NCBI GenBank assembly: GCA_016235455.1
Contig: JACRKZ010000051.1
Coordinates: 28,452-92,451 of the forward strand
Direction of reading: 5' to 3'
Length of the DNA: 64,000 nt
DNA from: Armatimonadota bacterium
Lineage (GTDB): Bacteria; Armatimonadota; UBA10988
Below are positions 48,097 to 57,543 of this stretch, one piece after another. Under the pieces are notes generated by a model that saw only the letters and a program-made list of their open reading frames with translations, was not told where the DNA came from and made no database searches. Position 1 is the first letter of the stretch. Each line of letters opens with the position of its first letter. The translations under genes were made by a program, and so were the position numbers.

Positions 48097-49243
48097 GGTT
48101 CTGCAACTCAATCTGCCCGGTCGGGTAGATCGGCTTGCCACGCTCCCAGTAGTTTTCCATGGTCACGTTGTCGGTGACGAGCTTGCCGTTGAGCCAGACC
48201 GAGACCTTCTCGCCGATCATCTTGATGCGGAAGGTGTTCCACTGTCCGATGGGGTTGTCGGCGCAGAGGAGCGGGTCCTTGGGGTTCTTCTGGTTGTTGT
48301 AGAGCGCGCCCGAGCCGACCGGCCACTGCGCGGGATCCCAGATCTGCACCTGCGGTGAGCCGCGCAGATAGATGCCGCTGTCGCCGCGCGGCAGGATCTT
48401 CCAGTCGACGTACATCTCGAAGTCGCCGTAGTCCTTGCCGGTGCACAGGCTGTCGCCCTTGCCGTCGAAGACGATGACGCCGTCGATGACCTTCCAGTGC
48501 TCCTTGGCGCGCTGGGTGGCGGCGGCCTGGGCGGTGGCCAGCTGCTCGGCGGTCATCGCCGCGCGCTTGGGCGGGTCGGCCACGAGGCCTTTCCAGTTGT
48601 CCAGGTCCTTGCCGTTGAACAGCGCGACGAAGCCCGCGGGAGGCGTGTTGTCGCCGGGCTGCGCCTTGTTCAGGTCGACCGCGCTGGGCGGCATCTTGGC
48701 GTCCGCGCCGAGCTCCACGGCGGTCAGGCCGCGAAAGTCGATGCCGCCGGCGGTCACGACCAGGCCGAGCGGGCCCTGAGCGGGTGCGGCCGGCAGGGCA
48801 GCCTCGCAAGCGATCTCGCCATTGATGGCGATGCGCGCGCGCCCTTCGGCCACGTCAATATCCAGCTTGTTCCACTGGCCCGCAGGCTTGAGCGTCGTGG
48901 CCTTGGCCGGCGCGATGCCGCGCAGGGCACCGAGCGCCATGTTGGGCTCGATGAACGCAAACGATGCGGGGTCCACCAGCTGCGCTCGTGCGCCGCGCAC
49001 GACCACGCCGCCGCTGGCGCCGGCGGCCAGCTTGAACTCGGCGGCCAGGGTCAGGTTGCCGAAGGCCTTGTCGGTGTAGATGGCGCCGCTCTTGCTGCTG
49101 AGCGCGCCGTCGGCCACGGCGAAGCCGTCGCCCTTCCAACCGGTGAGGTCCTTGCCGTTGAACAGAGTGATCGTGTCGGCCCAACAGGCCGCCGCGGTCA
49201 CCAGGAGCGCGAGGGCCGCCCAGCGAGCCATTCGCGAGGTCAT
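48029..49243 (-). CDS. Secreted protein with two DUF1080 (3-keto-disaccharide hydrolase) domains
   Basis: This 404-aa protein has signal peptide MTSRMARWAALALLVTAAACWA. A first DUF1080 domain of ~170 residues (LFNGKDLTGWKGDGFAVADG) precedes a second, more complete one (ALFNGKDLDNWKG, LPRGDSGIYLRG, GQIELQNHG). DUF1080 covers a concanavalin-like fold, and characterised members cleave 3-keto-glycosides. The first copy is shorter and lacks the GDSGIYLRG-type centre, so it may only bind. The start overlaps the stop of the phosphodiesterase gene (ATGA 49240-49243), which fixes it. A Gfo/Idh/MocA protein (27174-28130), the usual partner producing 3-keto sugars, is elsewhere in the window. Confidence 0.85.
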   Translation of the reverse strand: MTSRMARWAALALLVTAAACWADTITLFNGKDLTGWKGDGFAVADGALSSKSGAIYTDKAFGNLTLAAEFKLAAGASGGVVVRGARAQLVDPASFAFIEPNMALGALRGIAPAKATTLKPAGQWNKLDIDVAEGRARIAINGEIACEAALPAAPAQGPLGLVVTAGGIDFRGLTAVELGADAKMPPSAVDLNKAQPGDNTPPAGFVALFNGKDLDNWKGLVADPPKRAAMTAEQLATAQAAATQRAKEHWKVIDGVIVFDGKGDSLCTGKDYGDFEMYVDWKILPRGDSGIYLRGSPQVQIWDPAQWPVGSGALYNNQKNPKDPLLCADNPIGQWNTFRIKMIGEKVSVWLNGKLVTDNVTMENYWERGKPIYPTGQIELQNHGNTLWFKNIYIREITDPTKEK

Positions 49244-49977
49244 TGTCCAGTCTCCGCTTCCGGCGCCGTCGCCAGCAGGGCCCGCACGCGGTCGGGAACG
49301 TCCGTGATCAGACCGTCCACGCCGCGCGCTAAGAACCGCCGCACCATCCAGGGCTGGTTGACCGTCCAGACGATCAGCGGGCGACCTTCCACCTCGGGTG
49401 GACGCCGCCGGACCAGCAACTGATGGGCCGCGAACGGCACCAACATCTCCGAGTGTCTCAGACCGTCTGCCCCCGGCCACTTGAGCGACAGGGTACCACG
49501 TTGGAGGCTCGGCGTCATCGTGCGCACGGCCTCCAGATCATGCCAGTCGAACGACCAAATCCAAGCGGACTCCAGCAGGCCGGCCTTGGTCAGCAGGGCC
49601 ACGGTCTTGCGCACCAGCTCCGGGCTGTGCCCGCGCGACTTGAGCTCGATGCACAGCGGCAGCCCGACCGTCTTGGCCGTCTCCAGCGCCTCGGCCAGTG
49701 TCGGCACATGCTGGTCGGGCGCCGCCTCGCGGCCGCGTCGGGCCTGCAAGCGCCGTTTGTGCAACTGGTGCCAGGTGAGCTGGTCCACGCGGCCCGTGCC
49801 GTCGGTGGTGCGGTTGATGGTCGCGTCGTGCATGAGCACGGGCACGCCGTCAGTCGTCATGCGCACGTCGATCTCGGCGCGATCGGCGCCCAGCTCCGCG
49901 GCGCGACGCAGGGCGGGCAGGCTGTTCTCGATAGCGACGCGGTTGGCGCCGCGATGCGCAATGACCAAGGGTTTCAT
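49240..49977 (-). CDS. Glycerophosphodiester phosphodiesterase
   Basis: This 245-aa protein has the full GDPD motif set: H8-R9-G10, E18-N19, E35-x-D37, H50-D51, and a later CIELKSRG metal-binding segment. The C-terminus (LIVWTVNQP, GVDGLITDVPDRV) is also characteristic. It hydrolyses glycerophosphodiesters to glycerol 3-phosphate and an alcohol. No signal peptide is seen, so it is cytoplasmic (UgpQ-like rather than GlpQ-like). It overlaps mutM upstream (ATGA at 49974-49977) and the DUF1080 gene downstream by four bases each. Confidence 0.92.
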   Translation of the reverse strand: MKPLVIAHRGANRVAIENSLPALRRAAELGADRAEIDVRMTTDGVPVLMHDATINRTTDGTGRVDQLTWHQLHKRRLQARRGREAAPDQHVPTLAEALETAKTVGLPLCIELKSRGHSPELVRKTVALLTKAGLLESAWIWSFDWHDLEAVRTMTPSLQRGTLSLKWPGADGLRHSEMLVPFAAHQLLVRRRPPEVEGRPLIVWTVNQPWMVRRFLARGVDGLITDVPDRVRALLATAPEAETGQ

Positions 49978-50798
49978 CGTCGTCTCTGGCAGCTCGGGCA
50001 GTAATGGGTGCCGCGCCCGGCGGCCACGATGCGCACGATGGGCGTCCCACAGGCCAGGCAGGGCTGGCCGGCGCGACCGTAGACACGATGCGCGTGTTGG
50101 TACGAGCCCAGTTCGCCGTCGACGGCCACGTACTGCCCATCGATCGACGAACCGTGCGCGGCCACCGCCGCCGACAACACCTCGCGCATCACGCCGTGCA
50201 ACCGACGCGCGCGTTCGCGGCTCAACCGACCGGCGGTCAGTGTCGGGTGCAGTCTGGCGCGATGGAGTGCCTCGTCCACGTAGATGTTTCCCAGGCCGGC
50301 CACGATCTCCTGCCCCAGCAGCAGCGCTTTGAGCCCGCGGCCCGAGGCGCGCACGGCCGCCACGAAGGCCGCCTCGTCGATGGCCAGGGCATCTGGTCCG
50401 AGGCGGGCCAACTCCGGCAGGCCGGCGACCTCGGCACTGGGCAGCAGGTGCATCCAGCCGAACCGTCGCACATCGCGCCAGCGCAGCTCGCGACCGTCAT
50501 CGAGCGTGGCCACCAGGTGCGTATGCGGCAGCCGGGGCTCGTCCGCGGGCTGTACGCGCAACTGGCCCGTCATGCGCAGATGGCCGACCAGCGTCTGCTC
50601 GTCGTCGGTGTCGACGAACCAGATCTTGCCCCACCGGCGCGCGGTGGTCAGCCGCCGGCCGCGCAGGCCGTCGGCCAGTTCCGCCGCCGAGGGCAGGAAG
50701 TGTGCGTCGAGCAGGATCTCGACATCGACGACGCGGCGGCCCACGGCCTCACGGCGCAGGCCGGCCACAACGGTTTCGACTTCGGGTAGCTCAGGCAT
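49974..50798 (-). CDS. mutM: Formamidopyrimidine-DNA glycosylase (Fpg/MutM)
   Basis: This 274-aa protein removes oxidised purines such as 8-oxoguanine from DNA and cuts the abasic site. The N-terminus MPELPEVET gives the catalytic P2 and E3, K58 lies in RRWGKIWF, and the helix-two-turn-helix region is GLGNIYVDEALH. The C-terminal zinc finger is intact (CLACG and CPSCQ around GRGTHY). It overlaps the GNAT gene by eight bases upstream and the phosphodiesterase by four downstream. Length and motifs are fully normal. Confidence 0.96.
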   Translation of the reverse strand: MPELPEVETVVAGLRREAVGRRVVDVEILLDAHFLPSAAELADGLRGRRLTTARRWGKIWFVDTDDEQTLVGHLRMTGQLRVQPADEPRLPHTHLVATLDDGRELRWRDVRRFGWMHLLPSAEVAGLPELARLGPDALAIDEAAFVAAVRASGRGLKALLLGQEIVAGLGNIYVDEALHRARLHPTLTAGRLSRERARRLHGVMREVLSAAVAAHGSSIDGQYVAVDGELGSYQHAHRVYGRAGQPCLACGTPIVRIVAAGRGTHYCPSCQRRR

Positions 50799-51306
50799 CC
50801 TGTGAGTATGACGCCATCGCCCGCCAGCGCGAATCAGCCAGCACCACCGAAGTGGCCACTTGTCGGGCGGGGATTGACCAGTACTGCCGCAGCAGGCGGT
50901 CCTTGGTGGGCTCGTCCACCTGCACGAAACCGTGCTTCCGGTAGAAGGCAATGGCCCAGGTTGCGGCGGCCCAGGTGCCGATGAGCACCGGCCGGTCACA
51001 GCGCGCCAGCAGGTCGGCCAGCAACATGCCGCCGATGCCCTGGCCGCGCCGTTCGGTGAGCACGTAGGCGTGGCGGATGAGCGCCACATCCGGCACGTCC
51101 TGCATGCCCATGACACCGACGAGTCGGCCGTCGAGTTCGTAGCCCCAGAAGCGCACGCCTGCGTCGATCTCGGCGCGCAGATCGGCCAACGGCATGTACG
51201 GCTCATGCCAGCGGTCGGTCGGGATTACCCCGCGGTAGGCCTCCGCGGCGTCGTTGATGATGGCCGCCATCGTCTCGTGGTCGGTCGGCAGGCACGGCCG
51301 GATCAT
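50791..51306 (-). CDS. GNAT-family N-acetyltransferase
   Basis: This 171-aa protein begins MIRPCLPTDHETMAAIIND and contains the acetyl-CoA-binding segment ERRGQGIGGMLL, then AFYRKHGFVQVDE, the family's last strand. AGGAGGG lies eight bases before ATG 51306. The acceptor is unknown. Its end overlaps mutM by eight bases, and it is 46 bases downstream of thyX. It is cytoplasmic. Confidence 0.87.
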   Translation of the reverse strand: MIRPCLPTDHETMAAIINDAAEAYRGVIPTDRWHEPYMPLADLRAEIDAGVRFWGYELDGRLVGVMGMQDVPDVALIRHAYVLTERRGQGIGGMLLADLLARCDRPVLIGTWAAATWAIAFYRKHGFVQVDEPTKDRLLRQYWSIPARQVATSVVLADSRWRAMASYSQDA

Positions 51307-51352
51307 GGGCACACCCTCCTGGGAGGCAGTGCCCGCGTCGGCGCCGGGTGTT

Positions 51353-52906
51353 TCAGGCGCGCGCCATGTCGTAGTCGGCCAGGTCGACACGCAGGTCGGC
51401 GGCCACGTCGGGGTGGATGCGCTGCAGCTCGCGCCAGCAGGCCTGGGCGATGCGGCGATAGCTGACATGCCCCTGGCGGCTGGAGCGCAGTCCGATGAAA
51501 TGGTGCATCTCGCGCAAGTTCCAGGTGAACAGCACGCGCTTGCGATAGGCCAGTGGCAACACGTACTGCGCGGTCTCCTCGCCGTGCGCCTCGGCCAACC
51601 GCGCGTGGGCTGCCGCCGCGCGTGCCATGGCGTCGTGGTAGACCTCGGCGTGGCCGAGATCGTCAATCTCGTCGGGCGTCTCGTAGCCGTGCTCGCAGGT
51701 CAGCGTCTGGCCCGTCTGCGTGCACATGCGGTGGCGCTGGATGTCGCGGAAGGCGCCGTAGTCGAGCATCATCTCGAAGGTGTAGGTCAAGTGCTCCAGC
51801 GCGCGGCCCGGCGCATCGAACCGGCCGCGGCCGGCCAGGTAGGCGCGGATGACCTCCAGCTTGCGGGCCTCGGCCCACGGCTCCACCTGAGCCCGCACGG
51901 CATGGATTCGTTGGTGCGTGGCCTCGTAGAGGATGGCTGCCGTCAGGTCGGTCAGCGGGTCCTCGGGCCCACACACCAGCCGGGCACTGCTGGCCTCCAG
52001 TGTCGGCTCGCCGGGCACCAGCATCTGCTCGGCCAGTTCGGCGATCGCGCGGGGTGTCTCGCTCAGGTAGGCGCTCTCGCCCGCATACTTGATGAGCGTC
52101 GGCACGACCGCCTCGGCTTCGCCGCGCAAGGCCTGGGCCAGGGCGCGTAGCTCGCCCAGCGGGCTCGAATAGAGCTTGGTGAGCAGGTGCTCCAGCGCGC
52201 GGCCATTGATGGTCAGCCCCAGGTTGGTGCGGGTGGCTGCGGGCAGTAGATAGCGCGCCACGTCGCAGGCGCGCGAGCGGCAGACGCTGCGGTAGCGCGC
52301 GTCGGTCCAGTCGGCCGGTCGCGCGAAGCGCTCGCTCACCTGCTGTTCGATGGTCGGCAGCAGCGTGCCATAGGTGGCCAGCAGGTGGCGGCAGGTGTCC
52401 TCATAGAGCCCCGCCAGAGGACCGGCAGCGATGCCGGGCTCGCGCACGAAGGTCTCGCTGTCGAACGGCACGTAGCGTGTCGACTTCTCGGTATAGGAGG
52501 CCAGCCGGCAGTCCTCGATGGCTTTGGTGGCGACAATGCTGACGTCCTCGATGGCCAGATGGACCACGGCATGTTCAGCCACGCTGGAGTGCCCGTAGCC
52601 CACCACCCATTTTTCGTGGAAGCGCCGCGCCTGTGCGCGGGCGGCCGCGAGCGAGTCTTCGTCGTCGGCCACGTCGGCACCGGGCGCCACGGCCAGGTCG
52701 CCGTCGGCCAGCAGGCGGCGCAGGTTGTCGCGCAGGCTATACGGGCTGCGGCTGTAGTAGGCGAACAGCACCGCCACGACCTCTTCGGGCAGGCTACGCA
52801 GGGCGAACACCGGGCGGTCGAGGTTGGTGACGAACGGGCTCAGGGGGTCGATGGGCACCAGGTACTCCAGATCGGGGTCAGTCGGGGTCGAGTGGGCCGG
52901 ACTCAT
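51353..52906 (-). CDS. thyX: Double-length ThyX-like FAD-dependent thymidylate synthase
   Basis: This 517-aa protein is about twice the usual ThyX length and carries two ThyX-like halves. The first (to ~275) has GHSSVAEHAVVHLAIEDVS and the motif CRLASYTEKSTRY at residues 133-145, close to the ThyX motif RHRxxSxNxxSxRY. The second has RHRMCTQTGQTLTCEHGY, where the motif serines are lost, and ends FIGLRSSRQGHVSYRR. ThyX makes dTMP from dUMP with methylenetetrahydrofolate and flavin. If the motif is a guide, activity should rest mainly on the first half. The start overlaps the upstream gene by 29 bases. No thyA-type gene is in the window. Confidence 0.85.
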   Translation of the reverse strand: MSPAHSTPTDPDLEYLVPIDPLSPFVTNLDRPVFALRSLPEEVVAVLFAYYSRSPYSLRDNLRRLLADGDLAVAPGADVADDEDSLAAARAQARRFHEKWVVGYGHSSVAEHAVVHLAIEDVSIVATKAIEDCRLASYTEKSTRYVPFDSETFVREPGIAAGPLAGLYEDTCRHLLATYGTLLPTIEQQVSERFARPADWTDARYRSVCRSRACDVARYLLPAATRTNLGLTINGRALEHLLTKLYSSPLGELRALAQALRGEAEAVVPTLIKYAGESAYLSETPRAIAELAEQMLVPGEPTLEASSARLVCGPEDPLTDLTAAILYEATHQRIHAVRAQVEPWAEARKLEVIRAYLAGRGRFDAPGRALEHLTYTFEMMLDYGAFRDIQRHRMCTQTGQTLTCEHGYETPDEIDDLGHAEVYHDAMARAAAAHARLAEAHGEETAQYVLPLAYRKRVLFTWNLREMHHFIGLRSSRQGHVSYRRIAQACWRELQRIHPDVAADLRVDLADYDMARA

Positions 52907-53618
52907 CTTCCGACCAATGGAACGCAGCGGTCTTCACCGGCAGGCGGCGTCGGCCGGGCCGGCGTTCGCTCTCGCCTTCCTCGGCATCCAGCTCGAAACG
53001 CAGGCAGCAGCGCAGCTTGCCGCACAGGCCGCCGAGCTGCGAGGGGACCGGCGGCAGGTCCTGCTCCTTGGCGTGCTTCATCGAGACCGGCGCGAACTCG
53101 GGCATCCAGGCTGAGCAGCACACCTCGCGGCCGCAGCGGCCGACGCCGCCCAGCAGACGGGCCACATCGCGATCACCGACCTGTTCGAGCCGAATGGGCA
53201 TCTGGAAGATGCGTACCGCGTCGCGCAGCATCATGCGGAAATCGATGCGGCCGGGCGCCGTGAAGAAGAACGTGAGCTGCCCGCGGTCGAGCGACAGATA
53301 ACCTTCCACCAGCCGCATCGGCAAATCGTGCTGGACGACCAGGTCGCGCAGTTGGCCCAGCGCGCGACTCGACAGGTGCGTGTTCTCCGCCGAGGTGGCC
53401 AGATCGGCCTGCGATGCGGGATGCGTGTCGTCGGGCGGCATCGGGCCTTCGGAACGCTCACCCAGCGAGGCCAAGCGGCCGACGGCCATGCCGTAGCGGG
53501 TCAGCCCGACCATGGCCGTGCCCAACGGCACCAGTTCACCCGTGGCGTCGGCCAGCGGCAGTCGATAGTAGTGCGGTCCCTGCACGATGTCGAACAGGAC
53601 CGTGGCCAAGGCACTCAC
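52878..53618 (-). CDS. ricT: PSP1-domain protein, RicT/YaaT-like
   Basis: This 246-aa protein starts at GTG 53618, overlapping the upstream TGA (GTGA). The PSP1 domain at ~100-225 is diagnostic: GGVGRCGREVCCSAWMPEF, VSMKHAKEQDLPPV and GLCGKLRCCLRFE. In Bacillus, RicT (YaaT) forms the RicAFT complex with Fe-S clusters and affects RNA processing and development. RicA and RicF homologues are not in the window. The cysteines that bind clusters in the family are present. It lies between the glycosyltransferase and thyX. The symbol is by similarity only. Confidence 0.83.
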   Translation of the reverse strand: MSALATVLFDIVQGPHYYRLPLADATGELVPLGTAMVGLTRYGMAVGRLASLGERSEGPMPPDDTHPASQADLATSAENTHLSSRALGQLRDLVVQHDLPMRLVEGYLSLDRGQLTFFFTAPGRIDFRMMLRDAVRIFQMPIRLEQVGDRDVARLLGGVGRCGREVCCSAWMPEFAPVSMKHAKEQDLPPVPSQLGGLCGKLRCCLRFELDAEEGESERRPGRRRLPVKTAAFHWSEDESGPLDPD

Positions 53619-55234
53619 GGCTTGCCCGTCTCCTTGCGCGCCCAGATGAATCCGACTGGTGCGTCGCCGCCCATGGCGGTGTAGATCGGCCGCCGCTCGC
53701 GGCGCAGTTCGCGTCCCAGGTCATCCCACTCCGAAGGCCGGTTCTGGTAGACGAAGTAGTCTGCCGTCCTCGCCGCCTCCTCGCCGTGGGTCAGACGCAG
53801 GTCTCGCCGCTGGATGCCCACGGCCCGATAGCTGCTCAGCCCGGCGATGGCGCCTGGCGGATGCAGGTAGATCGTCGCCCCGTCCGGCGCTTCGCGGCTG
53901 AGCACGGCCAGCAACTCGCGGAACGGCTCGCCCCAGTAGCTGACCTCCAGGCCGCGCCGCGCCGCACCGCCGGAGCCGCCGACCAGCCGGTTGTAGAACG
54001 CGGTCGGGTAGGGATGTACCGACAGCACATCCACCGCCGCGGGCAGGACCAGGCCCACCAGCAGCAGCGGCGCGACCAGCCGGCGCTGGTTGCTCGGCAG
54101 CCGACCGCGCAGACCCGCGGCCAACGTCGCCAGCCCCAACCCGGCCAGCGCCGACAACAGTGGCAGCGCCGGCAGGAAGAGGCGTACGCCATTGTACTTG
54201 GCCGCCGACGGGCTGGCAAAGGGCAGCATGTGCAGCAGCAGCGCCAGGGCGATCAGCCGGCGCGACACGTCGCCTCGGAGCCCACGCAGGCCGAGCGCGG
54301 CCGCGGCCAGGGTGGCCAGCGGCGTGGTCACGGCCAGCATGACGAACGGGTAGTGCCACGGCAACTGGCCAGAGATGCGGCCGAAGTATTCGGTGTCGAT
54401 GAGCGCATGGCGACCATGGAAGCGGATGACCGCCGCCAGATGGGCCGGGCCGTCGTACCACAGCCACGGCCAGCACAACACGAACACCATCGGCGCCAGC
54501 AGGCAGGTGGCCGGCCACAGGCCGCGCAGCGCCGGGCGCGCCCACAGCGCCGCCGCCAGGAGCACCGCCGGCGTGAGCAGGACGACATTGAACTTGGTGG
54601 CCATCCCCAGCCCTAGCACCACGCCGTAGCTCACGGCCCGCGCGCGCGACGGCTGCGCCATGTGGCGCCAGGCCAGGTAGGTGGCCAGCGTAGCCAAGAA
54701 GGCAGCGGGATTGTCCAGCGCGGCGAGATTGCCGTGCAGCACGGCCGACGGTAGGGTCAGCCAAGCCAACGCCGCGCCGAGCCCGGCCAGCAAGCCCGAC
54801 ATCTCGCCGAGCCAGAGCAGGAGCACCACGGCGGTGCCGGCCCACAACAGCGTCGAGCCCAGCCGAAACTGCGCGTACGGACCGAAGGGCGAGGGCAGGC
54901 GCCGACACAGATCCAGCCAGACCTTGCCCACCGGCGGATGCCAGTCGGCCTCGCTGGGCGTCGGCCCGGAGTTGCCCCAGCCGGCCTCCAGTGCCTCGCG
55001 ACGCCAGGCTCCCGTATCGAAGCGCAGCACCCGGCCTAACCAGGTCGTGTGGCGTACACCCACGGCGGCGTAGACAGGCTCGTCGTAGGTGATGCCGAAG
55101 GTCGACGCGAACATGGATTGGCCCACCAGCGTCGCGCCAACCAACAGCGCCGCCGCCAGCAAAAAGGGTGTCAGGGACCGCTTTTGGCCAAAAACGGTCC
55201 CTGACACCGTTTTTGCTGGCGGGGCTAAGTCCAT
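53615..55234 (-). CDS. GT39-like integral membrane glycosyltransferase
   Basis: This 539-aa membrane protein has about ten hydrophobic helices, starting FLLAAALLVGATLVG. The first outside loop has the TYDEP motif with the D-E pair seen in polyprenyl-phosphate-dependent mannosyl/arabinosyltransferases (GT39/ArnT fold), and later ADWHPPVGKVW and WPWLWYD. It should move a sugar from a lipid carrier to an outside acceptor; donor and acceptor are unknown. Its first ~25 residues are encoded by a 70-bp palindrome (55153-55222), so the N-terminus may be an added sequence. The gene starts 13 bases after miaB and its stop overlaps ricT. Confidence 0.8.
   Translation of the reverse strand: MDLAPPAKTVSGTVFGQKRSLTPFLLAAALLVGATLVGQSMFASTFGITYDEPVYAAVGVRHTTWLGRVLRFDTGAWRREALEAGWGNSGPTPSEADWHPPVGKVWLDLCRRLPSPFGPYAQFRLGSTLLWAGTAVVLLLWLGEMSGLLAGLGAALAWLTLPSAVLHGNLAALDNPAAFLATLATYLAWRHMAQPSRARAVSYGVVLGLGMATKFNVVLLTPAVLLAAALWARPALRGLWPATCLLAPMVFVLCWPWLWYDGPAHLAAVIRFHGRHALIDTEYFGRISGQLPWHYPFVMLAVTTPLATLAAAALGLRGLRGDVSRRLIALALLLHMLPFASPSAAKYNGVRLFLPALPLLSALAGLGLATLAAGLRGRLPSNQRRLVAPLLLVGLVLPAAVDVLSVHPYPTAFYNRLVGGSGGAARRGLEVSYWGEPFRELLAVLSREAPDGATIYLHPPGAIAGLSSYRAVGIQRRDLRLTHGEEAARTADYFVYQNRPSEWDDLGRELRRERRPIYTAMGGDAPVGFIWARKETGKP
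55153..55222. repeat. 70-bp near-perfect palindrome with the core GGTGTCAGGGACCG
   Basis: The centre is TTTTGGCCAAAA (55182-55193). GGTGTCAGGGACCG (55167-55180) pairs with CGGTCCCTGACACC (55195-55208), and GCCAGCAAAAA (55155-55165) with TTTTTGCTGGC (55210-55220). Only two base pairs mismatch in the inner 66. It resembles REP-type mobile palindromes and lies inside the 5' coding end of the glycosyltransferase gene. No RAYT-type transposase is in the window. Confidence 0.85.
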
Positions 55235-55247
55235 GGTGTCTCTTTGG

Positions 55248-56555
<1,308 letters not shown>

Positions 56556-56562
56556 GGTCCAG

Positions 56563-56571
56563 AAGGTACCA
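56563..56571 (-). promoter_or_regulatory. Candidate extended -10 element before miaB
   Basis: On the minus strand TGGTACCTT lies exactly seven bases before the miaB ATG. The same seven-base spacing occurs before the ABC ATPase gene, so a leaderless mRNA is possible. No clear -35 box is seen, and the terminator of the pilin genes is directly upstream. Confidence 0.3.
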
Positions 56572-56581
56572 CGAGGCCCCC

Positions 56582-56616
56582 AAAAAGCGAACCGCCGGCC
56601 CGAAGGCCGGCGGTTC
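56582..56616 (-). terminator. Rho-independent terminator of the pilin cluster
   Basis: A perfect 12-bp stem (GAACCGCCGGCC / GGCCGGCGGTTC) closes a four-base loop, read TTCG on the minus strand. It is followed within two bases by five T on that strand. It stands 57 bases after the last pilin stop and before miaB. Confidence 0.9.
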
Positions 56617-56672
56617 TAAGCGCGAAAACGCAGCCTGGGCTACGCTGCAAACGGGCAGAGCCCGCGGCAGAC

Positions 56673-56837
56673 TCAGCCCTGGGTGCGCATGTTCTCGCTG
56701 ACCGTGACGTACACGTCGCGGGTCTTGCGGCCCAGGACGCTCAGGATCGCGATCGCCACAACGGCGATCAGCGCGGTCAGCAGACCATACTCGATGAGGG
56801 TCTGACCCTCTTCCTCGACGAACAGGCGCTTGATCAT
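56673..56837 (-). CDS. Flp/Fap-type pilin, gene 4 of 4 in the cluster
   Basis: This 54-aa prepilin starts MIKRLFVEEEG and continues with the Flp core QTLIEYGLLTALIAVV. The prepilin peptidase cuts after the Gly, leaving Glu at +5 and Tyr at +6 as in Flp pilins. It is the most diverged tail of the four (RKTRDVYVTVSENMRTQG). GAGGAG lies ten bases before ATG 56837. Flp subunits form thin adhesive pili (Tad system). It is the last gene before the terminator. Confidence 0.9.
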   Translation of the reverse strand: MIKRLFVEEEGQTLIEYGLLTALIAVVAIAILSVLGRKTRDVYVTVSENMRTQG

Positions 56838-56934
56838 GTGTGCCAACTCCTCGCAGGCCGCGAAGGGCTGACCCCCCGCTGGCACTGCTGTTGGGCAATC
56901 GCCCAATGACTGTCAAGCCGTCAGGTCGACCAGA

Positions 56935-57099
56935 CTAGCTGGTGGTGACCATCTGCTCATTGACGGTCACGAAGACGTCCTTGGTCTTGCGGCCGAGGAC
57001 GCTCAGGATCGCAATGGCGACGACGGCGATCAGGGCGGTCAGGAGACCGTACTCGATGAGGGTCTGACCCTCTTCTTCGGAGAACAGGCGCTTGAACAT
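56935..57099 (-). CDS. Flp/Fap-type pilin, gene 3 of 4
   Basis: This 54-aa prepilin, MFKRLFSEEEG then QTLIEYGLLTALIAVV, ends in VTVNEQMVTTS. GGAG lies about eight bases before ATG 57099. The gap to the next pilin contains a small hairpin (TTGGGC/GCCCAA, 56891-56906) that might attenuate transcription. It is nearly identical to its neighbours in the hydrophobic part. Confidence 0.9.
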   Translation of the reverse strand: MFKRLFSEEEGQTLIEYGLLTALIAVVAIAILSVLGRKTKDVFVTVNEQMVTTS

Positions 57100-57177
57100 G
57101 CGGCGAACTCCAACCTTACGACGGCCACACCGTCCGCTCAGGCGACGGGACACGGCGCCCGGACCGTGCCAATCAAA

Positions 57178-57201
57178 CTTGTACGACTACCCGCCGGGCC
57201 A
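57178..57201. repeat. 24-bp direct repeat, copy A (pilin gap)
   Basis: The 24 bases beginning CTTGTACGACTACCCG are repeated exactly at 57501-57524. Each copy lies just after a pilin stop codon (genes 2 and 1), which indicates tandem duplication of a pilin-plus-spacer unit. Confidence 0.9.
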
Positions 57202-57218
57202 GGCGGCTCGGAACGGGA

Positions 57219-57383
57219 TCAGCCGTTCGTCACCATCTTGTCGTTGACGGTCACGAAGACGTCCTTGGTCTTGCGGCCGAGAACGCTGAGGATCGCGATC
57301 GCGACAACGGCGATCAGGGCGGTCAGAAGACCGTACTCGATGAGGGTCTGGCCCTCTTCTTCGACGAACAGGCGCTTCACCAT
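57219..57383 (-). CDS. Flp/Fap-type pilin, gene 2 of 4
   Basis: This 54-aa gene is short and easily missed. ATG 57383 begins MVKRLFVEEEG, then the Flp core, and ends RKTKDVFVTVNDKMVTNG before TGA 57219. Its mature tail is identical to that of gene 1. AGGAG precedes the gene only weakly (CTCCT is immediately beside the ATG on the opposite strand, with GGAGCAACTCCT upstream). The region downstream holds one copy of the 24-bp direct repeat. Confidence 0.88.
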   Translation of the reverse strand: MVKRLFVEEEGQTLIEYGLLTALIAVVAIAILSVLGRKTKDVFVTVNDKMVTNG

Positions 57384-57500
57384 AGGAGTTGCTCCCTAGC
57401 TGGGCAACCGGCCGAGATCCACGAGGGACCCCGGCCGGGTTCGCGGAAGGCACACCAACCGCGAAGGGAAACCACGACGCCCGGATCGCGGCTCACGAAG

Positions 57501-57524
57501 CTTGTACGACTACCCGCCGGGCCA
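57501..57524. repeat. 24-bp direct repeat, copy B (pilin gap)
   Basis: This is the exact second copy of the 57178-57201 sequence, 323 bases away. Spacing equals one pilin gene plus its spacer. Confidence 0.9.
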
Positions 57525-57543
57525 AGCTAGGCGGATCGCGAGA

